Source: Onthophagus taurus
Taxonomy: Eukaryota; Arthropoda; Insecta; Coleoptera; Scarabaeidae
Direction: 5' to 3'
DNA length: 64,000 nt
NCBI RefSeq assembly: GCF_036711975.1
Contig: NC_091971.1
Span: 25,613,501 to 25,677,500, forward strand
The notes below the pieces were generated by a model. It searched no databases. It was not told where the DNA came from and was given only the letters and a program-made list of their open reading frames with translations. The translations under genes and the position numbers were made by a program. Shown piece after piece: positions 27,926-39,576 of the stretch. Positions within the stretch are counted from its first letter, which is position 1; each line of letters begins with the position of its first letter.

Positions 27926-28468
27926 TGTTCTGCGTTGTTATGTCACCACTACGTCGGATGATTTCAATGAAACTAATCTTTTATGAACCTGACTTGCTAT
28001 TTATGCACATCATTTTAGGTGGGGACGTCACGGTCACAATTAAGGTTGACTTCAAGTTCTCCGTTGAGGTCAAAGTAAAGGTCATTGTTCAGGTCAAGGT
28101 TACTGATCAATGTCATAGTCACTCAACGTGATCTTGACCTGAGGTGAGCTCAAAGTAAATCCAACCCGGTCATGCTCCACTCCTCCGGGAGCACCCGAGA
28201 AGAGTCATCACTCGACTTGAGTACACCAAAAAAAAACATCATGAACTGCTAACTCGGGGGCGTCGAGTTGACACCATAAATAATACGTTAAAAAGATATG
28301 CAATTGTTTATCATTTATTAAAGACGAGTTCAATAAATTAAATGAAATTTAATTCGGTTGTTTTTCTTTTCCATTTTATATATTAGGATTAGGAATGTGA
28401 TACATTTAAATTGAATAAAAAAAGTCAGTACAATAAAAATTAATTTATTTAAATTTTAAATTTTAACA
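27926..28468. other. Intergenic region with an internal TIR fragment
   Basis: Holds the 5' exon/promoter side of the gene at 26971 and the 3' side of the gene at 28469 (AATAAA on the minus strand at plus 28444-28449). The only structure is the TIR-derived fragment at 28032-28159. From 28160 to 28443 I see only AT-rich DNA with one GC-richer stretch and no credible frame. Confidence 0.6.
28032..28159. repeat. Internal partial copy of the right TIR
   Basis: About 128 bp starting GGTCACAATTAAGGTTGAC and ending GAGCTCAAAGTAAA match 29150-29278 of the right TIR in the same orientation, with several mismatches and one length difference. It carries the AGGTCA half-site section but not the terminal hairpin. 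Confidence 0.85.
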
Positions 28469-28951
28469 CTAATCTAAATCCATTTTTAAAAATTTTAAAA
28501 TTAATTTAACATTTTCAATTGCACAACTGCTTTCCGATTTATAATGATATGCGCAAGAATTTTGACTCAACGAAAGCAAAGGGCAATATATATTATCTTG
28601 TAAATTAATAATCACTGGCTTTACCGATGATAATAGGTCTCTCAATACCTTTTCTTTTTGAGATCCCTTTACAAACACCACCTCCACTCCGCATGTATGC
28701 TGTTCCAGAATGTCTTTCAGTTGATTATAGGGCACATATCCATTCTCGTAATGCAAATGGTGTAAGTTATTCTCCTCCCAACGCACTTGTCGACATTCTC
28801 GCTTATTGAGTCTTTCATAACTTATATCAGGTTGAAATATGAAATGGGAAATCGACTCACCATCACCGATAGCCAATTCTTTAACTCGAAATCCCGAAGA
28901 TAAAGTAAACCCTTGCATATCGATGACTTTAATTGGATTTCTCGATGCCAT
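28469..28951 (-). CDS. Uncharacterised conserved protein, paralogue 2
   Basis: 160 aa from ATG 28951, 58 bp inside the right TIR, whose TATA-like box (29060-29067) faces it. It is therefore the first gene of the minus strand and mirrors polB in position. It shares its whole layout with 22428-22943: VIDMQGF, VKELAIGDGES, ISHFIFQPD, a Trp/His block, VFVKGSQKEKVLRDLL, CAYHYKSESSCAIENV. The sequences are clearly diverged, so this is an old duplication or two family members with different jobs. An enzyme is likely from the conserved polar positions; no fold assigned. Confidence 0.72.
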   Translation of the reverse strand: MASRNPIKVIDMQGFTLSSGFRVKELAIGDGESISHFIFQPDISYERLNKRECRQVRWEENNLHHLHYENGYVPYNQLKDILEQHTCGVEVVFVKGSQKEKVLRDLLSSVKPVIINLQDNIYCPLLSLSQNSCAYHYKSESSCAIENVKLILKFLKMDLD

Positions 28952-29059
28952 TATATTTAAGCGATGTAAACTGCTTAAAATAGGAGCTACAAGTTCCTCA
29001 ATTTCTTTATGTTCACAACACTCTTACTTCAATACTGTTGAACACGATTTTCTATCTGC

Positions 29060-29067
29060 TATTTAAA
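29060..29067 (-). promoter_or_regulatory. TATA-like box facing the first minus-strand gene
   Basis: TTTAAATA on the minus strand, the exact mirror of 11385-11392, about 110 bp upstream of the ATG at 28951. Confidence 0.45.
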
Positions 29068-29324
29068 GCATACCTCCTCCGAAGTGGGGTTTTCAATGGC
29101 CTCACGTCGTGTAACCTTCATTTCCGGTCACGTACACGGTCAATGTAATGGTCACAATTAAGGTTGACTTCAAGGTCTCCGTTGAGATCAAAGTAAAGGT
29201 CATTGTTCAGGTCAAGGTTACTGATCAAGGTCATGGTCACTAAACGTGATCTTGACCTGAGGTGAGCTCAAAGTAAAGGTCATTGTTTAGGTCAAGGTTA
29301 CTGGTCAACGACCCCCTTTGCAAT

Positions 29325-29441
29325 AGCCGATTCTGGAACCTCCTCCCAGAACCTCAGGGCAAGGTCAAGGTCATGGTCACTCAACGTGACCTTGGCCTTG
29401 ACCTTGACCTGAGGTTCTGAGAGGAGGTTCTAGAATCGGCT
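29325..29441. repeat. Subterminal imperfect hairpin in right TIR
   Basis: Mirror of 11011-11127; arms AGCCGATTCTGGAACCTCC and GGAGGTTCTAGAATCGGCT. Confidence 0.85.
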
Positions 29442-29454
29442 TTTATCTACTACT

Positions 29455-29460
29455 GACGTT
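29455..29460. repeat. Polinton target site duplication, right (GACGTT)
   Basis: GACGTT directly follows the element and continues as ATACGCC, restoring the satellite sequence. Confidence 0.95.
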
Positions 29461-30931
29461 ATACGCCGTTCTGAGCCATGTTTGACCTTTCTATCACTTT
29501 TGGTTCCGATAATTCTGTTGATCATATTTGTGATATTCAGGCGCCAAATGACATCTTGGAGCATGTTGGAGATAAAAAACAAAATGTGCCCAAAACGTGA
29601 TATTATGACGTTATACGCCGTTCTGAGCCATGTTTGAACTTTCTATCACTTTCGGTTCCGGTAATTCTGTTGACCATATATGTGATATTCAGGTGCCAAA
29701 TGACATCTTGGAGCATGTTGGAGATAAAAAACAAAATGTGCCCAAAACGTGATATTATGACGTTATACGCCGTTCTGAGCCATGTTTGAACTTTCTATCA
29801 CTTTCGGTTCCGCTAATTCTGTTGACCATATTTGTGATATTCAGGCGCCAAATGACATCTTGGAGCATGTTGGAGATAAAAAACAAAATGTGCCCAAAAC
29901 GTGATATTATGACGTTATACGCCGTTTTGAGCCATGTTTGAACTTTCTATCACTTTCGGTTCCGATAATTCTGTTGACCATATTTGTGATATTCAGGCCT
30001 CAAATGACATCTTGGAGCATGTTGGAGATAAAAAACAAAATGTGCCCAAAACGTGATATTATAACGTTATACGCCGTTTTGAGCCATGTTTGAACTTTCT
30101 ACCACTTTTGGTTCCGGTAATTCTGTTGACCATATATTTGATATTCAGGCGTCAAATGACATCTTGGAGCATGTTGGAGATAAAAAACAAAATGTGCCCA
30201 AAACGTGATATTATGACGTTATACGCCGTTTTGAGCCATGTTTGAACTTTCTATCACTTTTGGTTCCGGTAATTCTGTTGACCATATATTTGATATTCAG
30301 GCGCCAAATGACATCTTGGAGCATGTTGGAGATAAAAAACAAAATGTGCCCAAAACGTGATGTTATGACGTTATACGCCGTTTTGAGCCATGTTTGAACT
30401 TTCTATCACTTTCGGTTCCGATAATTCTGTTGACCATATTTGTGATATTCAGGCGCCAAATGACATCTTGGAGCATGTTGGAGATAAAAAACAAAATGTG
30501 CCCAAAACGTGATATTATGACGTTATACGCCGTTTTGAGCCATGTTTGAACTTTCTATCACTTTCGGTTCCGATAATTCTGTTGACCATATTTGTGATAT
30601 TCAGGCCTCAAATGACATCTTGGAGCATGTTGGAGATAAAAAACAAAATGTGCCCAAAACGTGATATCATGACGTTATACGCCGTTTTGAGCCATGTTTG
30701 AACTTTCTATCACTTTCGGTTCCGATAATTCTGTTGACCATATTTGTGATATTCAGGCCTCAAATGACATCTTGGAGCATGTTGGAGATAAAAAACAAAA
30801 TGTGCCCAAAACGTGATATTATGACGTTATACGCCGTTTTGAGCCATGTTTGAACTTTCTATCACTTTTGGTTCCGGTAATTCTGTTGACCATATATTTG
30901 ATATTCAGGCGCCAAATGACATCTTGGAGCA

Positions 30932-33900
30932 AGATGGAGATAAAAAACAAAATGTGCCCAAAACGTGATATTATGACGTTATACGCCGTTCTGAGCCATG
31001 TTTGAACTTTCTATCACTTTTGGCTCCGGTAATTCTGTTGATCATATTTGTGATATTCAGGCGTCAAATGACATCTTGGAGCATGTTGGAGATAAAAAAC
31101 AAAATGTGCCCAAAACGTGATATTATGACGTTATACGCCGTTCTGAGCCATGTTTGAACTTTCTATCACTTTTGGCTCCGGTAATTCTGTTGATCATATT
31201 TGTGATATTCAGGCGCCATATGACATCTTGGAGCATGTTGGAGATAAAAAACAAAATGTGCCCAAAACGTGATATTATGACGTTATACGCCGTTCTGAGC
31301 CATGTTTGAACTTTCTATCACTTTCGGTTCCGGTAATTCTGTTGACCATATATGTGATATTCAGGCGCCAAATGACATCTTGGAGCATGTTGGAGATAAA
31401 AAACAAAATGTGCCCAAAACGTGATATTATGACATTATACGCCGTTTTGAGCCATGTTTGAACTTTCTATCACTTTTGGTTCCGGTAATTCTGTTGACCG
31501 TATTTGTGATATTCATGCGCCAAATGACATCTTGGAGCATGTTGGAGATAAAAAACAAAATGTGCCCAAAACGTGATATTATGACGTTATACGCCGTTCT
31601 GAGCCATGTTTGAACTTTCTATCACTTTTGGCTCCGGTAATTCTGTTAATCATATTTGTGATATTCAGGCGCCATATGACATCTTGGAGCATGTTGGAGA
31701 TAAAAAACAAAATGTGCCCAAAACGTGATATTATGACGTTATACGCCGTTCTGAGCCATGTTTGAACTTTCTATCACTTTCGGTTCCGGTAATTCTGTTG
31801 ACCATATATGTGATATTCAGGCGCCAAATGACATCTTGGAGCATGTTGGAGATAAAAAACAAAATGTGCCCAAAACGTGATATTATGACGTTATACGCCG
31901 TTTTGAGCCATGTTTGAACTTTCTATCACTTTCGGTTCCGATAATTCTGTTGACCATATTTGTGATATTCAGGCCTCAAATGACATCTTGGAGCATGTTG
32001 GAGATAAAAAACAAAATGTGCCCAAAACGTGATATCATGACGTTATACGCCGTTTTGAGCCATGTTTGAACTTTCTATCACTTTCGGTTCCGATAATTCT
32101 GTTGACCATATTTGTGATATTCAGGCCTCAAATGACATCTTGGAGCATGTTGGAGATAAAAAACAAAATGTGCCCAAAACGTGATATTATGACGTTATAC
32201 GCCGTTTTGAGCCATGTTTGAACTTTCTATCACTTTTGGTTCCGGTAATTCTGTTGACCATATATTTGATATTCAGGCGCCAAATGACATCTTGGAGCAA
32301 GATGGAGATAAAAAACAAAATGTGCCCAAAACGTGATATTATGACGTTATACGCCGTTCTGAGCCATGTTTGAACTTTCTATCACTTTTGGCTCCGGTAA
32401 TTCTGTTGATCATATTTGTGATATTCTGGCGTCAAATGACATCTTGGAGCATGTTGGAGATAAAAAACAAAATGTGCCCAAAACGTGATATTATGACGTT
32501 ATACGCCGTTCTGAGCCATGTTTGAACTTTCTATCACTTTTGGCTCCGGTAATTCTGTTGATCATATTTGTGATATTCAGGCGCCATATGACATCTTGGA
32601 GCATGTTGGAGATAAAAAACAAAATGTGCCCAAAACGTGATATTATGACGTTATACGCCGTTCTGAGCCATGTTTGAACTTTCTATCACTTTCGGTTCCG
32701 GTAATTCTGTTGACCATATATGTGATATTCAGGCGCCAAATGACATCTTGGAGCATGTTGGAGATAAAAAACAAAATGTGCCCAAAACGTGATATTATGA
32801 CATTATACGCCGTTTTGAGCCATGTTTGAACTTTCTATCACTTTTGGTTCCGGTAATTCTGTTGACCGTATTTGTGATATTCATGCGCCAAATGACATCT
32901 TGGAGCATGTTGGAGATAAAAAACAAAATGTGCCCAAAACGTGATATTATGACGTTATACGCCGTTCTGAGCCATGTTTGAACTTTCTATCACTTTTGGC
33001 TCCGGTAATTCTGTTAATCATATTTGTGATATTCAGGCGCCATATGACATCTTGGAGCATGTTGGAGATAAAAAACAAAATGTGCCCAAAACGTGATATT
33101 ATGACGTTATACGCCGTTCTGAGCCATGTTTGAACTTTCTATCACTTTTGGCTCCGGTAATTCTGTTAATCATATTTGTGATATTCAGGCGCCATATGAC
33201 ATCTTGGAGCATGTTGGAGATAAAAAACAAAATGTGCCCAAAACGTGATATTATGACGTTATACGCCGTTTTGAGCCATGTTTGAACTTTCTATCACTTT
33301 CGGTTCCGATAATTCTGTTGACCATATTTGTGATATTCAGGCCTCAAATGACATCTTGGAGCATGTTGGAGATAAAAAACAAAATGTGCCCAAAACGTGA
33401 TATCATGACGTTATACGCCGTTTTGAGCCATGTTTGAACTTTCTATCACTTTCGGTTCCGATAATTCTGTTGACCATATTTGTGATATTCAGGCCTCAAA
33501 TGACATCTTGGAGCATGTTGGAGATAAAAAACAAAATGTGCCCAAAACGTGATATTATGACGTTATACGCCGTTTTGAGCCATGTTTGAACTTTCTATCA
33601 CTTTTGGTTCCGGTAATTCTGTTGACCATATATTTGATATTCAGGCGCCAAATGACATCTTGGAGCAAGATGGAGATAAAAAACAAAATGTGCCCAAAAC
33701 GTGATATTATGACGTTATACGCCGTTCTGAGCCATGTTTGAACTTTCTATCACTTTTGGCTCCGGTAATTCTGTTGATCATATTTGTGATATTCAGGCGT
33801 CAAATGACATCTTGGAGCATGTTGGAGATAAAAAACAAAATGTGCCCAAAACGTGATATTATGACGTTATACGCCGTTCTGAGCCATGTTTGAACTTTCT

Positions 33901-35036
33901 ATCACTTTTGGCTCCGGTAATTCTGTTGATCATATTTGTGATATTCAGGCGCCATATGACATCTTGGAGCATGTTGGAGATAAAAAACAAAATGTGCCCA
34001 AAACGTGATATTATGACGTTATACGCCGTTCTGAGCCATGTTTGAACTTTCTATCACTTTCGGTTCCGGTAATTCTGTTGACCATATATGTGATATTCAG
34101 GCGCCAAATGACATCTTGGAGCATGTTGGAGATAAAAAACAAAATGTGCCCAAAACGTGATATTATAACGTTATACGCCGTTTTGAGCCATGTTTGAACT
34201 TTCTACCACTTTTGGTTCCGGTAATTCTGTTGACCATATATTTGATATTCAGGCGTCAAATGACATCTTGGAGCATGTTGGAGATAAAAAACAAAATGTG
34301 CCCAAAACGTGATATTATGACGTTATACGCCGTTTTGAGCCATGTTTGAACTTTCTATCACTTTTGGTTCCGGTAATTCTGTTGACCATATATTTGATAT
34401 TCAGGCGCCAAATGACATCTTGGAGCATGTTGGAGATAAAAAACAAAATGTGCCCAAAACGTGATGTTATGACGTTATACGCCGTTTTGAGCCATGTTTG
34501 AACTTTCTATCACTTTCGGTTCCGATAATTCTGTTGACCATATTTGTGATATTCAGGCGCCAAATGACATCTTGGAGCATGTTGGAGATAAAAAACAAAA
34601 TGTGCCCAAAACGTGATATTATGACGTTATACGCCGTTTTGAGCCATGTTTGAACTTTCTATCACTTTCGGTTCCGATAATTCTGTTGACCATATTTGTG
34701 ATATTCAGGCCTCAAATGACATCTTGGAGCATGTTGGAGATAAAAAACAAAATGTGCCCAAAACGTGATATCATGACGTTATACGCCGTTTTGAGCCATG
34801 TTTGAACTTTCTATCACTTTCGGTTCCGATAATTCTGTTGACCATATTTGTGATATTCAGGCCTCAAATGACATCTTGGAGCATGTTGGAGATAAAAAAC
34901 AAAATGTGCCCAAAACGTGATATTATGACGTTATACGCCGTTTTGAGCCATGTTTGAACTTTCTATCACTTTTGGTTCCGGTAATTCTGTTGACCATATA
35001 TTTGATATTCAGGCGCCAAATGACATCTTGGAGCAA
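30932..35036. repeat. 9-monomer higher-order repeat (1,368 bp)
   Basis: The rare variant 'agcaagatggag' occurs at 30932, 32300, 33668 and 35036, each exactly 1,368 bp (9 x 152) apart. Another rare variant, 'attcatgcgcc', is at 31511, 32879 and 35615, also in multiples of 1,368. The third unit is replaced around 34140-34620 by monomers resembling 30040-30530, 27 monomers earlier. Confidence 0.9.
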
Positions 35037-38000
35037 GATGGAGATAAAAAACAAAATGTGCCCAAAACGTGATATTATGACGTTATACGCCGTTCTGAGC
35101 CATGTTTGAACTTTCTATCACTTTTGGCTCCGGTAATTCTGTTGATCATATTTGTGATATTCAGGCGTCAAATGACATCTTGGAGCATGTTGGAGATAAA
35201 AAACAAAATGTGCCCAAAACGTGATATTATGACGTTATACGCCGTTCTGAGCCATGTTTGAACTTTCTATCACTTTTGGCTCCGGTAATTCTGTTGATCA
35301 TATTTGTGATATTCAGGCGCCATATGACATCTTGGAGCATGTTGGAGATAAAAAACAAAATGTGCCCAAAACGTGATATTATGACGTTATACGCCGTTCT
35401 GAGCCATGTTTGAACTTTCTATCACTTTCGGTTCCGGTAATTCTGTTGACCATATATGTGATATTCAGGCGCCAAATGACATCTTGGAGCATGTTGGAGA
35501 TAAAAAACAAAATGTGCCCAAAACGTGATATTATGACATTATACGCCGTTTTGAGCCATGTTTGAACTTTCTATCACTTTTGGTTCCGGTAATTCTGTTG
35601 ACCGTATTTGTGATATTCATGCGCCAAATGACATCTTGGAGCATGTTGGAGATAAAAAACAAAATGTGCCCAAAACGTGATATTATGACGTTATACGCCG
35701 TTCTGAGCCATGTTTGAACTTTCTATCACTTTTGGCTCCGGTAATTCTGTTAATCATATTTGTGATATTCAGGCGCCATATGACATCTTGGAGCATGTTG
35801 GAGATAAAAAACAAAATGTGCCCAAAACGTGATATTATGACGTTATACGCCGTTCTGAGCCATGTTTGAACTTTCTATCACTTTCGGTTCCGGTAATTCT
35901 GTTGACCATATATGTGATATTCAGGCGCCAAATGACATCTTGGAGCATGTTGGAGATAAAAAACAAAATGTGCCCAAAACGTGATATTATGACGTTATAC
36001 GCCGTTCTGAGCCATGTTTGACCTTTCTATCACTTTTGGTTCCGGTAATTCTGTTGACCATATTTGTCATATTCAGGCGTCAAATGACATCTTGGAGCAT
36101 GTTGGAGATAAAAAACAAAATGTGCCCAAAACGTGATATTATGACGTTATACGCCGTTCTGAGCCATGTTTGAACTTTCTATCACTTTTGGTTCCGGTAA
36201 TTCTGTTGATCATATTTGTGATATTCAGGCGCCAAATGACATCTTGGAGCATGTTGGAGATAAAAAACAAAATGTGTCCAAAACGTGATATTATGACGTT
36301 ATACGCCGTTCTGAGCCATGTTTGAACTTTCTATCACTTTCGGTTCCGGTAATTCTGTTGACCATATATGTGATATTCAGGCGCCAAATGACATCTTGGA
36401 GCATGTTGGAGATAAAAAACAAAATGTGCCCAAAACGTGATATTATGACGTTATACGCCGTTCTGAGCCATGTTTGACCTTTCTATCACTTTTGGTTTCG
36501 ATAATTCTGTTGATCATATTTGTGATATTCAGGCGCCAAATGACATCTTGGAGCATGTTGGAGATAAAAAACAAAATGTGCCCAAAACGTGATATTATGA
36601 CGTTATACGCCGTTCTGAGCCATGTTTGAACTTTCTATCACTTTTGGCTCCGGTAATTCTGTTGATCATATTTGTGATATTCAGGCGCCATATGACATCT
36701 TGGAGCATGTTGGAGATAAAAAACAAAATGTGCCCGAAACGTGATATTATGACGTTATACGCCGTTCTGAGCCATGTTTGAACTTTCTATCACTTTCGGT
36801 TCCGGTAATTCTGTTGACCATATATGTGATATTCAGGCGCCAAATGACATCTTGGAGCATGTGGGAGATAAAAAACAAAATGTGCCCAAAACGTGATATT
36901 ATGACGTTATACGCCGTTTTGAGCCATGTTTGAACTTTCTATCACTTTCGGTTCCGATAATTCTGTTGACCATATTTGTGATATTCAGGCCTCAAATGAC
37001 ATCTTGGAGCATGTTGGAGATAAAATACAAAATGTGCCCAAAACGTGATATTATGACGTTATACGCCGTTTTGAGGCATGTTTGAACTTTCTATCACTTT
37101 CGGTTCCGATAATTCTGTTGACCATATTTGTGATATTCAGGCCTCAAATGACATCTTGGAGCATGTTGGAGATAAAAAACAAAATGTGCCCAAAACGTGA
37201 TATTATGACGTTATACGCCGTTTTGAGCCATGTTTGAACTTTCTATCACTTTCGGTTCCGATAATTCTGTTGACCATATTTGTGATATTCAGGCGCCAAA
37301 TGACATCTTGGAGCATGTTGGAGATAAAAAACAAAATGTGCCCAAAACGTGATATTATGACGTTATACGCCGTTCTGAGCCATGTTTGAACTTTCTATCA
37401 TTTGGGTTCCGGTAATTCTGTTGACCATATTTGTGATATTCAGGCCTCAAATGACATCTTGGAGCATGTTGGAGATAAAAAACAAAATGTGCCCAAAACG
37501 TGATATTATGACGTTATACGCCGTTCTGAGCCATGTTTGAACTTTCTATCACTTTTGGCTCCGGTAATTCTGTTGATCATATTTGTGATATTCAGGCGCC
37601 ATATGACATCTTGGAGCATGTTGGAGATAAAAAACAAAATGTGCCCAAAATGTGATATTATGACGTTATACGCCGTTTTGAGCCATGTTTGAACTTTCTA
37701 TCACTTTTGGTTCCGGTAATTCTGTTGACCGTATTTGTGATATTCAGGCGCCAAATGACATCTTGGAGCATGTTGGAGATAAAAAACAAAATGTGCCCAA
37801 AACGTGATATTATGACGTTATACGCCGTTTTGAGCCATGTTTGAACTTTCTATCACTTTTGGTTCCGGTAATTCTGTTGACCATATGTTTGATATTCAGG
37901 CGCCAAATGACATCTTGGAGCATGTTGGAGATAAAAAACAAAATGTGCCCAAAACGTGATATTATGACGTTATACGCCGTTCTGAGCCATGTTTGAACTT

Positions 38001-39576
38001 TCTATCACTTTCGGTTCCGGTAATTCTGTTGACCATATATGTGATATTCAGGCCTCAAATGACATCTTGGAGCATGTTGGAGATAAAAAACAAAATGTGC
38101 CCAAAACGTGATATTATGACGTTATACGCCGTTCTGAGCCATGTTTGAACTTTCTATCATTTGGGTTCCGGTAATTCTGTTGATCATATTTGTGATATTC
38201 AGGCGCCAAATGACATCTTGGAGCATGTTGGAGATAAAAAACAAAATGTGCCCAAAACGTGATATTATGACGTCATACGCCGTTCTGAGCCATGTTTGAA
38301 CTTTCTATCACTTTCGGTTCCGGTAATTCTGTTGACCATATATGTGATATTCAGGCGCCAAATGACATCTTGGAGCATGTGGGAGATAAAAAACAAAATG
38401 TGCCCAAAACGTGATATTATGACGTTATACGCCGTTTTGAGCCATGTTTGAACTTTCTATCACTTTTGGTTCCGGTAATTCTGTTGACCGTATTTGTGAT
38501 ATTCAGGCGCCAAATGACATCTTGGAGCATGTTGGAGATAAAAAACAAAATGTGCCCAAAACGTGATGTTATGACGTTATACGCCGTTTTGAGCCATGTT
38601 TGAACTTTCTATCACTTTCGGTTCCGATAATTCTGTTGACCATATTTGTGATATTCAGGCCTCAAATGACATCTTGGAGCATGTTGGAGATAAAATACAA
38701 AATGTGCCCAAAACGTGATATTATGACGTTATACGCCGTTTTGAGCCATGTTTGAACTTTCTATCACTTTCGGTTCCGATAATTCTGTTGACCATATTTG
38801 TGATATTCAGGCGCCAAATGACATCTTGGAGCATGTTGGAGATAAAAAACAAAATGTGCCCAAAACGTGATATTATGACGTTATACGCCGTTCTGAGCCA
38901 TGTTTGAACTTTCTATCATTTGGGTTCCGGTAATTCTGTTGACCATATTTGTGATATTCAGGCCTCAAATGACATCTTGGAGCATGTTGGAGATAAAAAA
39001 CAAAATGTGCCCAAAACGTGATATCATGACGTTATACGCCGTTTTGAGCCATGTTTGAACTTTCTATCACTTTCGGTTCCGATAATTCTGTTGACCATAT
39101 ATTTGATATTCAGGCGCCAAATGACATCTTGGAGCAAGTTGGAGATAAAAAACAAAATGTGCCCAAAACGTGATATTATGACGTTATACGCCGTTCTGAG
39201 CCATGTTTGAACTTTCTATCACTTTTGGCTCCGGTAATTCTGTTGATCATATTTGTGATATTCAGGCGCCATATGACATCTTGGAGCATGTTGGAGATAA
39301 AAAACAAAATGTGCCCAAAACGTGATATTATGACGTTATACGCCGTTCTGAGCCATGTTTGAACTTTCTATCACTTTCGGTTCCGGTAATTCTGTTGACC
39401 ATATATGTGATATTCAGGCGCCAAATGACATCTTGGAGCATGTTGGAGATAAAAAACAAAATGTGCCCAAAATGTGATATTATGACGTTATACGCCGTTT
39501 TGAGCCATGTTTGAACTTTCTATCACTTTTGGTTCCGGTAATTCTGTTGACCATATATTTGATATTCAGGCGCCAA

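Larger units (their letters stand above)
10998..29454. mobile_element. Polinton/Maverick DNA transposon (endogenous polintovirus), 18,457 bp
   Basis: Bounded by 446-bp TIRs that begin AGTAGTAG, and by a 6-bp target duplication. It encodes the hallmark set: protein-primed PolB, RVE integrase, A32-type packaging ATPase, adenain-like protease, double-jelly-roll major capsid protein and penton-like protein. The set is compatible with virion formation as well as transposition. polB reads rightward from the left TIR, and all other genes read leftward. The only clear coding defect is one frame break inside polB. It lies inside the satellite with 152-bp phase preserved on both sides. Confidence 0.97.
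29009..29454 (-). repeat. Polinton right terminal inverted repeat
   Basis: Reverse complement of 10998-11443, about 98% identical by eye. It contains the mirror hairpin (29325-29441), the AGGTCA half-site array and the TATA-like box, and ends CTACTACT at 29454. Confidence 0.95.
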
